Shown here piece after piece: positions 14,080 to 25,800 of a stretch of 64,000 nucleotides of DNA; position 1 is the first letter of the stretch; each line of letters begins with the position of its first letter. Under the pieces are notes generated by a model. It saw nothing but the letters and a program-made list of their open reading frames with translations, had not been told where the DNA came from and searched no databases. The position numbers were made by a program, and so were the translations under genes. Origin of the DNA: Cololabis saira (lineage: Eukaryota; Chordata; Actinopteri; Beloniformes; Belonidae); assembly GCF_033807715.1 (NCBI RefSeq), contig NC_084601.1:19150690-19214689 (forward strand), written 5' to 3'.

Positions 14080-16364
14080 AAAATGACTCTATAAACTTTG
14101 ACAGCTTTCAGTAGTTTTCTAGATGTATCAAAAATAATGAGGCCACAGATGTGGATGTTAATCAGTGACCAGTTCAGAGTGTACATACTTCTAATTGTTT
14201 TCCAAGAACAGTTTAATTTGGCACAAAGGAAATGCTGATGAATGGACCCCAGCAGTCCGTCTTTGTACTTTTGCCTTGATCTGGCGCAGCAGCAGGAAGC
14301 GACCTGCTCAAATCGGTGACCCCTATCGCCACGGGAAGGTTCATAAACAGAGCTTCTCCCTGGGGGGCTGGTTTGAGATGTATTAGTCCCTGATCTCTGC
14401 CTAGCAACCTGGAGGTAACAGCTGGTGCAAACAAGGTCATTATGAACTTCGTTGTTCCTGTTGCAACATTTTGAATTATAACACTGTCAATTAAGAGAAC
14501 TTGGAAGGGATTTTATTTTAAAAAAACAAACAAAAAAAACCCATTCTGTTCATGAGCGCATGCAGCCTTGTGAGCGAGACGCTAGATCTTTTAGTGCTAT
14601 GCATCAGGACAATATTGATTTAAATAAATAAATAATAATAATATAATCTGGTGATTACTGGATACTTAAAGAATTAAATTAATAAAAAAAAAAAAAAAAA
14701 TTGAATGTTTAGATTTAAGCTGAAAGAATTCATCTTTAGCAGGTGTTTCTCCAGGGTTTACTGCACCTCTTGTCCAATAATGGTCGATTGGCTTCATCTC
14801 CCAAAAATGTGTGTATTTTAAAATATCGGTTGGTACCCAGTGTCTGTGGCTGGACTGTTATAAGAGATTAAGTCTCCCAGTCATGTATTGTTCAGTGTGC
14901 TGGGGACAGCACTAGGGGTAGATTTCAGTTGCTCTCGTGTAGAAATAATGTGCTTTTTAGGTTGAGTGCAGTTTGTACCAAAATGTATATCTGTGTGGCC
15001 ATGGAAAGCATTGTATCTTATTGGTCTACAGGGGTTTGAGGAGCACCAACTGAAATCAAAGTCATGAGATGTTTATGTAGTTCTACAAAATATCAAAGCT
15101 GCTGAAATGTTTGCTGTTTACATTACAGGATTTGATGAATCCAGACCAGTTGGGCTTGTTGATTTGTTCGCCGAGTGTAATTATATTGTCTTTGCTTGTC
15201 TTTCAGACGGGTTCCCTGCAGGTTCTCTCTCAGCAGATGCTGGTGGACTGTTCCTGGGGTTTCGGCAATAACGGCTGTGACGGAGGGGAGGAGTGGAGGG
15301 CATACGAGTGGATTATGAAACATGGAGGCATCGCCACAACAGAAACCTATGGGGCCTATATGGGAATGGTGAGTTAAAAAAACAAAACATAAAACCCCTC
15401 ATATCTAAAATGGCACTGCATCTGAACAGATTTAGTTTCTTTGCAAAATGTGGCAGCCGGTTCGAAGGGGTTTAAACAGTTAAAAGAACTGGGTGTGGTG
15501 TTGGAGGACATTCACAGCTCATTTACCATTTTTAGTTCGGCCGTCAAGGCTCAGTTGGACAAGTTCAGGTAATTACTGACATTTTTCCAATAAAATGTTA
15601 TTTTGTGTAAGACCTCTATTTTTCCAGCTGACTGAGGCCTGTTAAATTATGTTCTTTTCCCACTAAAGCTGGCAAAGTGTTAATTCAATTCATATTTTAT
15701 TAATTATTTTCACTTAATATACTGTCTTCCCTATTGTAAAGTTTCTAACACTATTAAGTCACAACTCTACTTTTATTTATATCACTGAACATCATACATG
15801 GTTTGTGAGCAGACAATTTAGCACAAGTGAACAGGAAACGTGTCTTAAACATATGGATTGTCTCAACGTCGATTTCCAAACTTATCTTTCTCCCTGGACA
15901 GAATGGATTTTGCCACTTAAACTCATCCCAGCTTACTGCACACATCCGGAGCTACACAAACGTCACGTCTGGCGACGCAGAGGCCCTCAAGGTCGCTCTC
16001 TTCAAAAACGGGCCGGTGGCCATCAGCATCGACGCGTCGCATCGCTCATTTGTTTTTTACAGCCACGGCGTCTACTATGAACCTGCGTGTGGTGAGCTGA
16101 CTTCTCACATGAACTCCGAGTTTTCACCAAACCATCTGCTGTCTTCAAAACCTAAAAAGCTCCTTATTTTTTCCAGGCAACACCACAGATGACCTGGACC
16201 ACGCCGTGCTTGCTGTGGGATATGGCACCTTGAACAAGGAGCCTTACTGGCTGGTAAAGAACTCTTGGTCTACTTACTGGGGCAACGACGGCTACATCCT
16301 CATGTCCATGAAGGACAACAACTGCGGTGTCGCCACCGATGCTACATACGTTACGCTGGCATAG
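7170..16364 (+). CDS. Papain-family (C1A) cysteine protease, 'counting factor associated protein D'/digestive cysteine proteinase-like, 11 exons, 550 aa
   Basis: Coding exons: 7170-7215, 7666-7725, 7807-7899, 10768-10940, 12279-12537, 12633-12828, 12910-13103, 13188-13279, 15207-15368, 15902-16091, 16177-16364. All junctions are GT-AG and the phases agree, giving 550 residues with no internal stop. The start at 7170 opens a signal peptide ([16 protein letters not shown]). Residues about 20-210 form an N-terminal domain seen in secreted proteases of this type, with CFQVNG and [11 protein letters not shown]. An I29 inhibitor prodomain follows (about 246-303: [18 protein letters not shown]). The mature protease starts near LPDSLDWR. 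The oxyanion Gln349, catalytic Cys355 (CGSCWSF), His497 ([11 protein letters not shown]) and Asn517 (KNSWSTYWG) are all present, so it should be active. Role: proteolysis in lysosomes or secreted fluid. The family name rests on overall similarity from memory. A candidate polyA signal attaaa lies at 16672. Confidence 0.9.
8287..10005 (-). mobile_element. Non-LTR retrotransposon (LINE) fragment with reverse transcriptase, in protease intron 3
   Basis: On the minus strand, 9988-8527 encodes RT blocks in order: [64 protein letters not shown] (catalytic Asp pair) and a downstream thumb-like region. A frameshift near 9620-9660 splits the frame in two, so it is inactive. The order and style suggest the jockey/CR1/L2 group; the exact clade cannot be set by eye. 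It is antisense to the host protease gene. Confidence 0.85.
10010..10235. mobile_element. hAT-like MITE fragment with one recognisable end
   Basis: The right end (accaggattggtgacccctg) and interior (acacctgattctaattaatc, gcagggaaacatctaaaacc) match the same class of short fish element as the complete copy at 11987-12210. The left terminus is missing; here it abuts LINE sequence. It helped split the LINE into two pieces. Confidence 0.5.
10440..10680 (-). mobile_element. Upstream piece of the same LINE, detached
   Basis: The minus-strand frame 10677-10450 reads [17 protein letters not shown] and [20 protein letters not shown], the kind of linker that precedes RT in jockey-like LINEs. It is in the same orientation as the RT fragment at 8287-10005 and separated from it by a MITE and about 200 bp of GC-rich sequence. 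Confidence 0.5.
11987..12210. mobile_element. Complete 224-bp hAT-type MITE with perfect 29-bp TIRs
   Basis: The first 29 and last 29 bases are perfect inverted repeats (caggggtagggaaccctggt and onward). The element is flanked by an identical 8-bp duplication, agttagat (11979-11986 and 12211-12218), the hallmark of hAT transposition. It lies in intron 4 of the protease gene, 68 bp before exon 5. Confidence 0.9.
13560..13960 (-). mobile_element. tRNA-derived SINE, minus strand
   Basis: Read on the minus strand, a pol III A box TAGTCTAGTGG (13947-13937) and B box GGTTCAAGTCC (13904-13894) have tRNA-like spacing, preceded by ggggagtgg. The body runs toward a C-rich tract at about 13580. It is not a tRNA gene because no folded acceptor stem is seen. 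It lies in intron 8 of the protease gene. Confidence 0.6.
14041..14074. repeat. Poly-T tract
   Basis: Uninterrupted T run of about 30 in intron 8 of the protease gene. Confidence 0.9.
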
Positions 16365-16811
16365 ACTCTGCCCGCGTCCTTTGGTCCCTTCACTTAAAGC
16401 CACTTTGAGTGACAACTAATGCTGGATGTGTGAAGATGCAGCGTTTGCATCATGTTCAACTGCCTGATATTAGTGTTAAATCTTGCTGCTGTGATACTGC
16501 ACAACTTGCACACATAAGAAATACTCATTTTCAAACAAGTTTATTGCTGGAGGCACCAAGGCACAATGCCTTCGTTACAGTTTGGCAAAGTACATTTGGT
16601 GACACATTTTGACATGTTTGTCTTAAAAATGTTGCATTTAAGTAAACTGGAATAATTGCAATTTTTAAAATATTAAACATGTTCAATTTGCATTGAGATC
16701 TCTGGTTAATTTCATAACCACATGCTGCTGCTGGCAATAAGGCTTTCTTTCTCCTACTCGTGCTGTGAAATGATGGATGTCTTTGCTCTACAGTCATGCA
16801 AAAGTAAGAAA

Positions 16812-16851
<40 letters not shown>

Positions 16852-18870
16852 TTTAAGTAAAAAAACAACTTATTCAATTGTATTGGGTCTTAGTTTTAGG
16901 TACATGTAATCTAGATGAGCAACTACAGCTGAGTTTGTTTTTTTTTCCCCCTCTGTTTGTTATCTAAAACATGAAGAGTTCAGTCTTCCACAATGAGATT
17001 GTTCTTGATGGTTGCCAATCTTGTCAGAAGTGGACGTTCTGAAAACTTATCCCAAGATCCGACTGTCAGGATTTCCAGGAGGAAGTTTTTGTCTTTTATA
17101 TTTAAAAAAAAAAAAAAAAGAAGCCATGAGAGCACAACTTAAGTTCTTGTTACTGCATCTGAACAAACCCCAAGACTAAATCACACCCACCTACCTTCCC
17201 ACTCGGGTCGGGTGCTTTGAGTAGAGTTCTCCAACCACATGATCTGGGCCCCTTACAACAACTGTAAAAGTCTTCATCAACCGCCCCCGGAAGTATTCAA
17301 GAGGTAGTATGATGCTGACATTAGGTCATGTAACAGAGCACCTATTGCAGCTCCAACTACAAATGTGTATTGTGATGTCTAAGACACAAAGTAATCACGG
17401 TTTTGGAACGGCTGAGCCAAAGTCCGGAGCTGCATCCAAGCCAAATGTTATGGTGATGCATAAGTGCCAGTCCAAAAACCTTGAGGAACTGAAGAGGTCA
17501 AAACTCCTCAATCATGAGACCCTGATAAAGTCTTAATATAACTTAAACTGCTGCTGAAGGTGAAACCTCAAGCTACTTATAATGGCGATACTATTTTTTT
17601 TTTTTTTTTTTTGTTTTTTTTTTTTGTTCAACCGTGAAATTGGTTATTTTGCTCTTGAGTTGTATTTGCTCAACATTCAGACCCACTGCAATTAGATTTG
17701 TTTTTACACACAAATTAAAAGGGTTATTAACTTTTAAATGACTGCAAATAATGTACTCAAACTTTGCCTGAGTAACAGCATTGTTGCATCATATTAAATA
17801 TCCTGCGCTTCTGATACATGCCTAAACATTTTCTCTATTAAAATACTTCATATACACAACGCCCTTAAACCATCTATAAAGCTAAGACAGCATCAGTCAT
17901 ATTTGCATATGAGTCAGTAAAAAATAAATATCTACAGTGATTAAATCAAATACTATGTTACACGCTGACCGGTTGTCCTATAGTTTCCATACAGAAGTAA
18001 GTCGACTACTAGTCAAAAGGCTACATGAGGAATAACAAACTTAAGTAATGCATGTAATGTCATGTTGGCTTCAGACTGAAAGACAATATGAGGCAGTACA
18101 GCATTAAAATACAACAAACATATTCCAGAAACACCACTGATAACGGTGACTACAAGGAGTTTCATGAAATGCACAAATCTTAGATCTCTGTGTGGTAAAC
18201 ATGAAGTTCTAAAAATAGCTGCTCAACAGGACACGGAGGAAGCGGCAGTCCTCATCTTACTGTCTCAAGTCACTTCAGGTTTATGAATGTACACAAATAT
18301 CCAAGCTGTGTGTCTGAAAAGTCCAGATTAACAGAGTTCCCCTGGATCAAAACATTTGTTCTGTTCTGTCAGTCATTCCACATAACAAAACCTGGTGAAA
18401 AGTACAAACAAACTGTACAAAATTACAAAAACACAGCTATTCCCGTTTTAGGTTCTTGGGTAAATCTGCTAAAACTGTAGCCGAGTCGTCAGCTTGAGCA
18501 GGTGAAATGAACGGCTGCTTTGTGAGTCTGCATGAACCCGCCCGGTGTTTTTGCATAGAGCTTACAATCACGTCCTGACTTGGACTTGCATAGCGTCTGT
18601 TATAGTAGGTTGTGTATGCACAGTACAGTACAGTACAGTGTGTATGTAAAGATTGAGGCAATAATTGTGTGAATTATGGACTTTCTGCATCCTTTTGCAC
18701 AGCATCAGCTCTGACTTTGTAGATGTTGTAACTCTGTGCTGTTTTCTATTTGGCCAACATCATCACAGATCTCGGGGTTCCCCTTTCCAGGATCCAACCT
18801 GCAGGAATCGAAATACAAATCAGAGTCAGGAAATGCTTTGGGAATATGGAAAACAAGAAAAAAAAGAAGT
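16365..18870. other. Protease 3' UTR and gene-free stretch
   Basis: The 3' UTR probably ends soon after attaaa at 16672. Beyond it are a poly-T tract (16817-16850), another T-rich tract near 17600 and a short gtaca repeat near 18620. No frame with a recognisable domain was seen. Confidence 0.5.
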
Positions 18871-18879
18871 GATTCTTAT

Positions 18880-19870
18880 ATCAGAATCAGAATCAGAATC
18901 GGCCAAGTATCTGAATACACAAGGAATTCACTTTGGTTTTTTCTTGGCTTGCGATGTACATAAACGTAAAAATGGACATAAATAAACAAAACATAACAAC
19001 TAAAAAGAACAAGGACAAAAAAACAACAAATTAAAGAAAGGTATAAAAATAAATAAGTGAGATGTTCAGAGGTCCGGCCTTTATATTCAAGTATATATAT
19101 GTTTGTATGTATTATTTACAGTGAGGATTATGCTGTTTATTTATGTTTATTTATGAACCGGCATTATACTGAGCATGATATGATATTATGAGACAGACTG
19201 TATAAAGTGCAAAGTGAATGATTGATTTAAGAGTCAGGGGGTTACTGAGACTGGGTGACTGATCAAGTCATCAGTGTGACGGCCTGAGGGAAGGGAGAAA
19301 AATATTTTGGTGTACAGTGATCCATAACGCCTGCCAGAGCGGAGAAGTTCAAACAGATTGTGTGATGGGTTTGCAGAGGTATTTCCTGCCCTTTTCCTGA
19401 CTCTGGACAGGTACAGGTCCTGGATGGGGGGCAGGTTAACACCAATCATTCTCTCTGCAGTCCTGATTGTCCGTTTCAGTCTGTTCCTCTCCCATTTGGT
19501 GGATGATCAGAACCAAAAGATGACAGAGGTGCTGAGAACAGACTGGACTATTGCTTTGTAGAAGTGGATCAGCAGCTCCTGGTTGAACTTCCTGAGCTGA
19601 CGGAGGCAGTACATCCCCTGATGGGCATTTTTGACTGTGGAGTCGATGTTGGCTGGTCCTGGATGTGATTTTTCCCAGTCTCACCGGCTGCTGTCTCCTG
19701 TCAGTGGGTCGTGAGCTGGGTAAGTTTGGAGTGGAGGATGTCCGGGATGATGGTGATATTAGTGGGGTGGTGGGATTATATTTACTTTCACTTCTATTAC
19801 TTTTATTTATTGCCTGCATCATGAATCCAAATACAGAACATCTGGAAGGCTCCTCCATCTAGAGCCCGAC
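18880..19870 (-). mobile_element. LINE 3'-end fragment (minus strand)
   Basis: Minus-strand frames across 19234-19858 carry LPPIQDLYLSRVRKRAGN, NPSHNLFELL and LPSGR, the C-terminal signature of a common fish LINE RT protein. The frames are interrupted, so it is a dead fragment. Its relatives are at 21120-22110 and 63350-63850. The atcagaatcagaatc repeat at 18885 looks like the element's 3' tail. Confidence 0.6.
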
Positions 19871-20135
19871 GTGTGTCCCCTGTCTATTTGAGTCTGCGGT
19901 CACATTTCCATCACTCCTAGATTTGCACAAAACCAAATATCGAAACAGAAATCCTGTAATGGAAACCACTAATTCGAGGAATCTCCCAAAACACGTGTAC
20001 ACTTCCAGGAGGTCATTTTTCAGTCAAGTGTAAAGGAAGGTTTTTGCAAATTTCGACCAATTTTGAAACGCTAGATGTGATGTAGTCGGTCAATCTAATC
20101 AAAATCTACTTTCCAGCTGTTTTTGGCCCCATTAA

Positions 20136-20813
20136 AGGGAAAGTTCGGTTTTTTACAACCTGGACCTTATTTCTGGCATTTTTTATGGTCGTATACTCAC
20201 CCAGGCAAGTTTGGTGTCATTTGGAGTCCTTCGGAAGATATTAGGGGTTTTTTTGCGAGCCGCTTCTCCATATAACGGTAGCGCATGGGGACACAGCGGG
20301 ACACAGACGATGCAGCGTCTAAATAACACATGATTGCCGCGAAACTCGTTCATTTATTTTATGAATCACTAGATCTGCTTCCAGGACCTGTTGTCTACAT
20401 CCGGGGCTGTGTGTGTAACAAATAAATCAGTTTGTAAACAAGACCTCTGACCTGCATGACGTCATCTCTGTGCGCGCACTCTGTCCTCCGTTCAGTGAGC
20501 TCTTCAGCCGTATACTCTGGCTCAAAACAGTAAGGACGTCCATTATATTCAAAGTCGTCGTCCACAACCTCAGAATTTGACAAATATTCAGACATGTTTT
20601 AAATAACTAACAGTAAACTAACAGTAGCGAACTCCAGCTGTACACAGAGCTGTGTCTAGGATGCGCGCTACCATTATATGGAGAAGCGGCTCGCAAAAAA
20701 ACTCCTAATATCTTCCGAAGGACTCCAAATGACAACAAACTTGCCTGGGTGAGTATACGACCATAAAAAATGCCAGAAATAAGGTCCAGGTTGTAAAAAA
20801 ACGAACTTTCCCT
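20136..20813. mobile_element. Kolobok-like element flanked by TTAA, with about 148-bp terminal inverted repeats
   Basis: The left arm (20136-about 20285) and right arm (about 20665-20813) are near-perfect inverted repeats starting agggaaagttcgg. Each outer end abuts TTAA (20132-20135 and 20814-20817), the target duplicated by Kolobok and piggyBac elements; the AGGG start favours Kolobok. There is no transposase. The centre holds a 66-residue frame, listed separately. Confidence 0.75.
20395..20595 (-). CDS. Small ORF inside the Kolobok-like element, 66 aa
   Basis: The frame reads MSEYLSNSEVVDDDFEY then RPYCFEPEYTAEELTERR. The phrase RPYxFEPEYTxEEL recurs, as far as I recall, at the start of fish and invertebrate proteins with a P2X7-C-terminal-like cysteine domain. 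No cysteine domain follows here, so this is a truncated capture. It may be translated or may be a relic. The similarity is from memory and needs a search. Confidence 0.35.
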   Translation of the reverse strand: MSEYLSNSEVVDDDFEYNGRPYCFEPEYTAEELTERRTECAHRDDVMQVRGLVYKLIYLLHTQPRM

Positions 20814-21119
20814 TTAATAGGATGTAGTTTTGCTGTAACTACTTTATCATTATGCATTACAAAAGGGCTTCGCCTCTGAATAATCATTTGACAATTTTCT
20901 CAACAGCTGTAAAGGCAATCACAATAAAAACTTGTTTTTGTCAATTTTTTTCAACATTGAGATTTTCTTTTTTGTTGTTTTGAAGAGAAGTACGAGATAC
21001 GGGGGGTTATGAGAATTGCGCTTATTTAAAAATACTGTTCAGTGGAAACACCGACCCCCTACAGCGGGTTTATCAAAACTCAGAGATTCAATTTTCTTCT
21101 GCGCAAGTGTAATGGAAAC

Positions 21120-22110
21120 ACGACTTGTGCTAACCAGCTGACCCCCATCTTTATCCGGATGTTCATCCAGTCTCTGTGTGGTGTCCCCTCCTGCTTCAGA
21201 CCCTCTACAGTCATACCAGTTCCCAAGTAGCCTGTTTTCAGCTCAGCGATTAAAACCACCCCCCAACTCACTGTGCCTACTCCCACTCTCAGTGGATCAA
21301 CAGCCTCTGACTAACAGCAGGAGGTGCGGTTGGGGACCGTTACATCCAACACCCAAACCATCAGCACTGGCGCCCCCCAGGGATGTGTCCTCTTCCCACT
21401 GCTCTTTTCCCTCAAAACTAATGAGTGCCACTTGGTGGTCCCTTTTGTGAAACACCTTAAGTATCCAGATGATGTAATCGTTGAAAGTGGAACAGACGGT
21501 CCAATGGTGGTCAGAACCACTGGAGCTGAACCCACTTAAAACTTTAGAGATGAAAGTGGACTTTAAGAGAGAATCCAGACCACTCTCTCCCCTCACCATC
21601 CTCAACAATACTGTGCCTACTCTGGACACTTTCATGTTTCTGGGATCCACAATTTCCTGGGATCTGAAGTGGACATCCCACACAAATGCTCTCTATAAGA
21701 ACGTCCAGAAGAGGTCGTACTTCTTGGAACAGCTCAGAAAGTTTAACCTGCCCCAGGACTTGCTGAACACCTCCTGCCATCATCCAGTCTGTCCTTGGCA
21801 CTTCCATCGCTGTCTGGTTTGGATCGGCCTCCAAACGGGACAGATATAGACTGCAACAAACTGTGATGTCTGCAGAGAAAATCATATGGTCCGACCTTCC
21901 CTTCATACAGGATCTGTACTGGTACAGAGACAAGAAACAGGCAGGGAGCAGCTCTGCAAATCCCCTGCACACAAAACCACCCGTCACAGACACGGTTTCC
22001 TCCCCCAGGTTGTCGCTCTGCTGAACCTGCTGTAGTCACAGAGCGTTGGAGGAATATTTCTACAATATCTTCATGTCAGTAAACATTGGTTCTGTCATCA
22101 ATACACAATA
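21120..22110 (+). mobile_element. LINE reverse-transcriptase fragment (plus strand)
   Basis: Plus-strand frames give GAPQGCVLFPLLFSL, TLDTFMFLGSTISWDLKW and YFLEQLRKFNLPQDLL in the order expected of a fish LINE RT C-terminal half. The catalytic box reads KYPDD rather than FADD, and frameshifts and stops are present. It is inactive. Confidence 0.75.
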
Positions 22111-22892
22111 AGTACCTATTTTTTTTTAAACACTAGTTTTTATTCTATTTAAATAACTCATTTAATTGTATTATTTACTGTGCCCTGAGAGACAAAGTCA
22201 GTCAAATCAAATTCCTCTTTTATTTGCACATCTGGATAATAAAGTTGATTGTGATTCTGACTGTGTTTTGCCCATAAACAAAGGGCAGGGTCTGCAGACT
22301 GCTCCTCTCTGGACTGGAAACATGTGACTCCCACTTGATAAAGCACCTTTTACTGATACGTTCCCCCTAAACACTCAAAAGCGGAGTTCCACTTTCTCCA
22401 CAGTCTGCAGCCAGATCCTCTTAAATATGTTTCCTCAGTTTTCTCCCGTGAACAAAGCTGTTCAATTCACCTCAAGCCGTGTTGAAACTTTGAATTGTCC
22501 TGAGAAACCCGATCACAAGTGGCATTGAACTGTGTACTCAATTGTGCCGTGAGTGACTGGACTTTCCTGATTTATATGTAAACAGTCATGCATTAAATGC
22601 ATTTGTTGTTTTTAATCCCTTAAAGGAGCAGCTGAAAATGAGCAGATGAAACTCACAGAAAAAAGATGGAGACGATAAGATGAAAAAGGTTATCATACAA
22701 ATTGGGGGGGTCTACGATACATGTAAAAGATCTGCCCAACAAGAAGACAATAGCTTTACTCAGATCTGAGTTCAATACTTGCATTAGTGCTGGCCGCTGG
22801 TGAGCTCATTTTCTAGGAATTATTTTATGTACTTTTATCCCAAATATGAAGGCAAATCTGAAAGGTAAAGTTCTTGCCTTCTATTTGTTTAT

Positions 22893-25800
22893 TTATAACG
22901 GATCCCCATTAGTCCTCACTGCAGTGAAGACTTTTCTTCCCGGGGTCCAACATTGCAAACATGAAAAACAATAAAATACAGTCCTTACAATTAATGTAAG
23001 GATACTAAAAGGTATGTTATTGAAGTACCTAATGTCCCAGTTCTCTGCCTCCTCCAATGTATCAGGAAGCGGTCTGTTGGTGGTTTCAGGCAGTGCCAGG
23101 GCTAGGATCGCTCCCAGCAGCGGAGACATGCCGAAGATGATGAGGGGCGTAGCAGGGCTGTGGTTATGCAGCATGTTGATTACGGGTGCTAACACGCCAC
23201 CCATCCTTGCAAACATGCTGGACACACCTATCCCCGTTTGTCTGGAGGGACATCGTGGACATAAGCTGCAGAATTGTGTGCATGAAGAAATGATGGGAAA
23301 AAGAAGTCCTACCTCACCACCGTGGGGAAAAGCTCAGCAGTGTATACATAGATGACAGCAAAGGAAGCTGTTATACCAAACTTTCCCACCATAGCAAGGC
23401 CAGTCAGGAGATTTGGATGATCTACAGACAGATGGGATAAAATAATACTTTTGAGCAGGAGTTATTTGAGGATGAAAAGCGTCTTAAATGTTTGAACAGT
23501 GTGTATTCTGCTCGAGAAGATGCTGTGTGTCCATCCTACCTGCAGGGATGGTGAGCATGAGCAGACAGGCGAGCCCTCCAACAGCCAGGAAGCCGCTCTG
23601 GGAGAGCCGGCGGCTGAACGGCAGGACAAGGAGGACCAGAGTGCGAGCTGGGATCTCAACCAAGCCAAACACAAACTGGGTCAAGTAGAGGTTTGTCCCT
23701 AACCTGGACACGCCCAGAGAGAGCCCATAATACACCAGCACGTTCACAAACCTGCGATTGTAAACACACGACAAACCGGACGGTGAGAGGAGGCAGGGAG
23801 TTTGATGTGGGGCGTCTCACAACGACGGCGAAATGAAAATGCTTACCAGATGTAGAACAAGATTATCGTTCTCTTCCTCATCTGTGGCCTCCGAACCAGA
23901 TCCACCACTGAGTGACTTCGCTTCGCTCCTCCTAAAACATTCTTATCAACCTAATGTGCAAATGGATACACAAGCAAATCTAACATTTTGGCTTTTTTTT
24001 TTTACAACAACAAAAACACTTATAATGGATTAGTTAAGTTTTAAGTGTAAAGCTTTGTTTTAATTAACAATAAATTCCACAGTAATTTTACGATTGTTTG
24101 ACAGATTATGAAGGTTTGAAACAAAAACAAAATAATACAATATAATGCCAGATTATTTCCTTCTTGTAAAAAGCAAAAACCTTTGCAGCATCTAAAGTGA
24201 ACAACAATTTCATAGATATGTGATCAAATCCTGTAGTTACTGATGAACAGGGCTTACTGGATGCTTACAGGATACAACCCTCTGCCTGCTGCTGACACTC
24301 AGGAGGTGAAAGGACAGCACTTGACAGCACTAAAGCAGGTACTTTCATGACCTTAACCCATGTGAGCATGCTTTATATTTACTCAGCGGCAGAAAGACCC
24401 TAAAATAAAGGCAGGTACAGGACGGCCGTGGTAAAACTGCTCCACGAGTGACCACAAAGGAAAAAAAACTAAAACGTAACAATTTTCCAGCTTGTTTTGA
24501 GCCTTTTAACATAAATGAACCGCCTCAAAAAGCTACGAATCAAAATGATTTAACTGACCAAATAGTTGTAGATCGTTTTTTTGTTCCTTCAATTTCTGAA
24601 TAATTTGTTTCTTAAAAAACAAGTCCTCATCAATTGCAGTAATAAACTTTGATATATTAAAACAAATAAAAATAATAATATTGCAACCAGATGTTCAACA
24701 TTTACGCTGAACCAAACTGGCTTTTTTTCACGTTTATTGTTTATTGCTTAAAAAAAAAAAAAAAAGATCTTCTCACCTGGACAGCAGGAGGTAAGACGCG
24801 GCCGTTAATGAGCGCCGCCTTGCGGAGGAGTGCAACGGCCTCCTCCCTCCTGTCATTGGCCAACAACCATCTGGCGGACTGGGGCAGTACCCTGGCGGGA
24901 CAGAGAGCACAGCAAACAGGGGAGGAAAGAGGAGGGAGGGTAGAGGAGGAGATGAGCGCCACAAAGAGGGCATTCATGTATAGCATGAATACACACTGGA
25001 GCTAATGTTTAGATGCCGGTTGAATTCCCACCTTATGTAGAAGATCAGCAGGAAGCCCGGGGCTGATATAGCGAGCTGTAACTTTCTCCAGTCTCGGATC
25101 AGATAGGCCACCCCTGCGAGGAGCATGTAACCCAGGCCGAAGGCGTAGTCAGTGATGATACCAGCCAGCATGCGTCTCTTGGTGCACGTCCACTCCGTGC
25201 CTTAGGGGGAAAAACAGCGGTTTGGGGAGGAGAGGAGAGGAATAATCGGATGCAAGTGTTGTTCTGGGTTCTGGCGTGGAGGTTTAAGGTGGAGGAAGGA
25301 GTGGCAAGAATTTACAAAAGAGCATTAAAGTTTTGCATTTGCATGTCTGGTGAATAGATGAAAATTAGCTCCTGCCGAATAATATTTAGACGTTGACATT
25401 ATGCAGCTTGCATGTTTGACATTTTCATCTCTCCTGCTCCCCAAAAGTGGATTTATTCATTTGTTTGCTTGTTAATTCGTTCACGTGTCACATTTTGTCC
25501 ACTAAGGTGATTGGCTTAATTTCTGAAACAATGATTTACACATGAACAGCATTCACCTGTGTGATTGCAAACTGAAACTTCTGCCAGTTCCCTTATCTGA
25601 GCTTAACCTAGAGACAAGAAACGAGAGGAACCTGGTCTGTAATAAACCTCATATCTTGTTGAATCCATACAATAAATGTTCTCAATCATCAGCATCTGCT
25701 CTTAGCCACGTGCTACCTTATGGATGTGGCATATACTGTACATTGAAGGTGCAGCATTGGTTGATTATTGGTTTTGTGTAGGAGGAGAGGGCCTTGTAGT

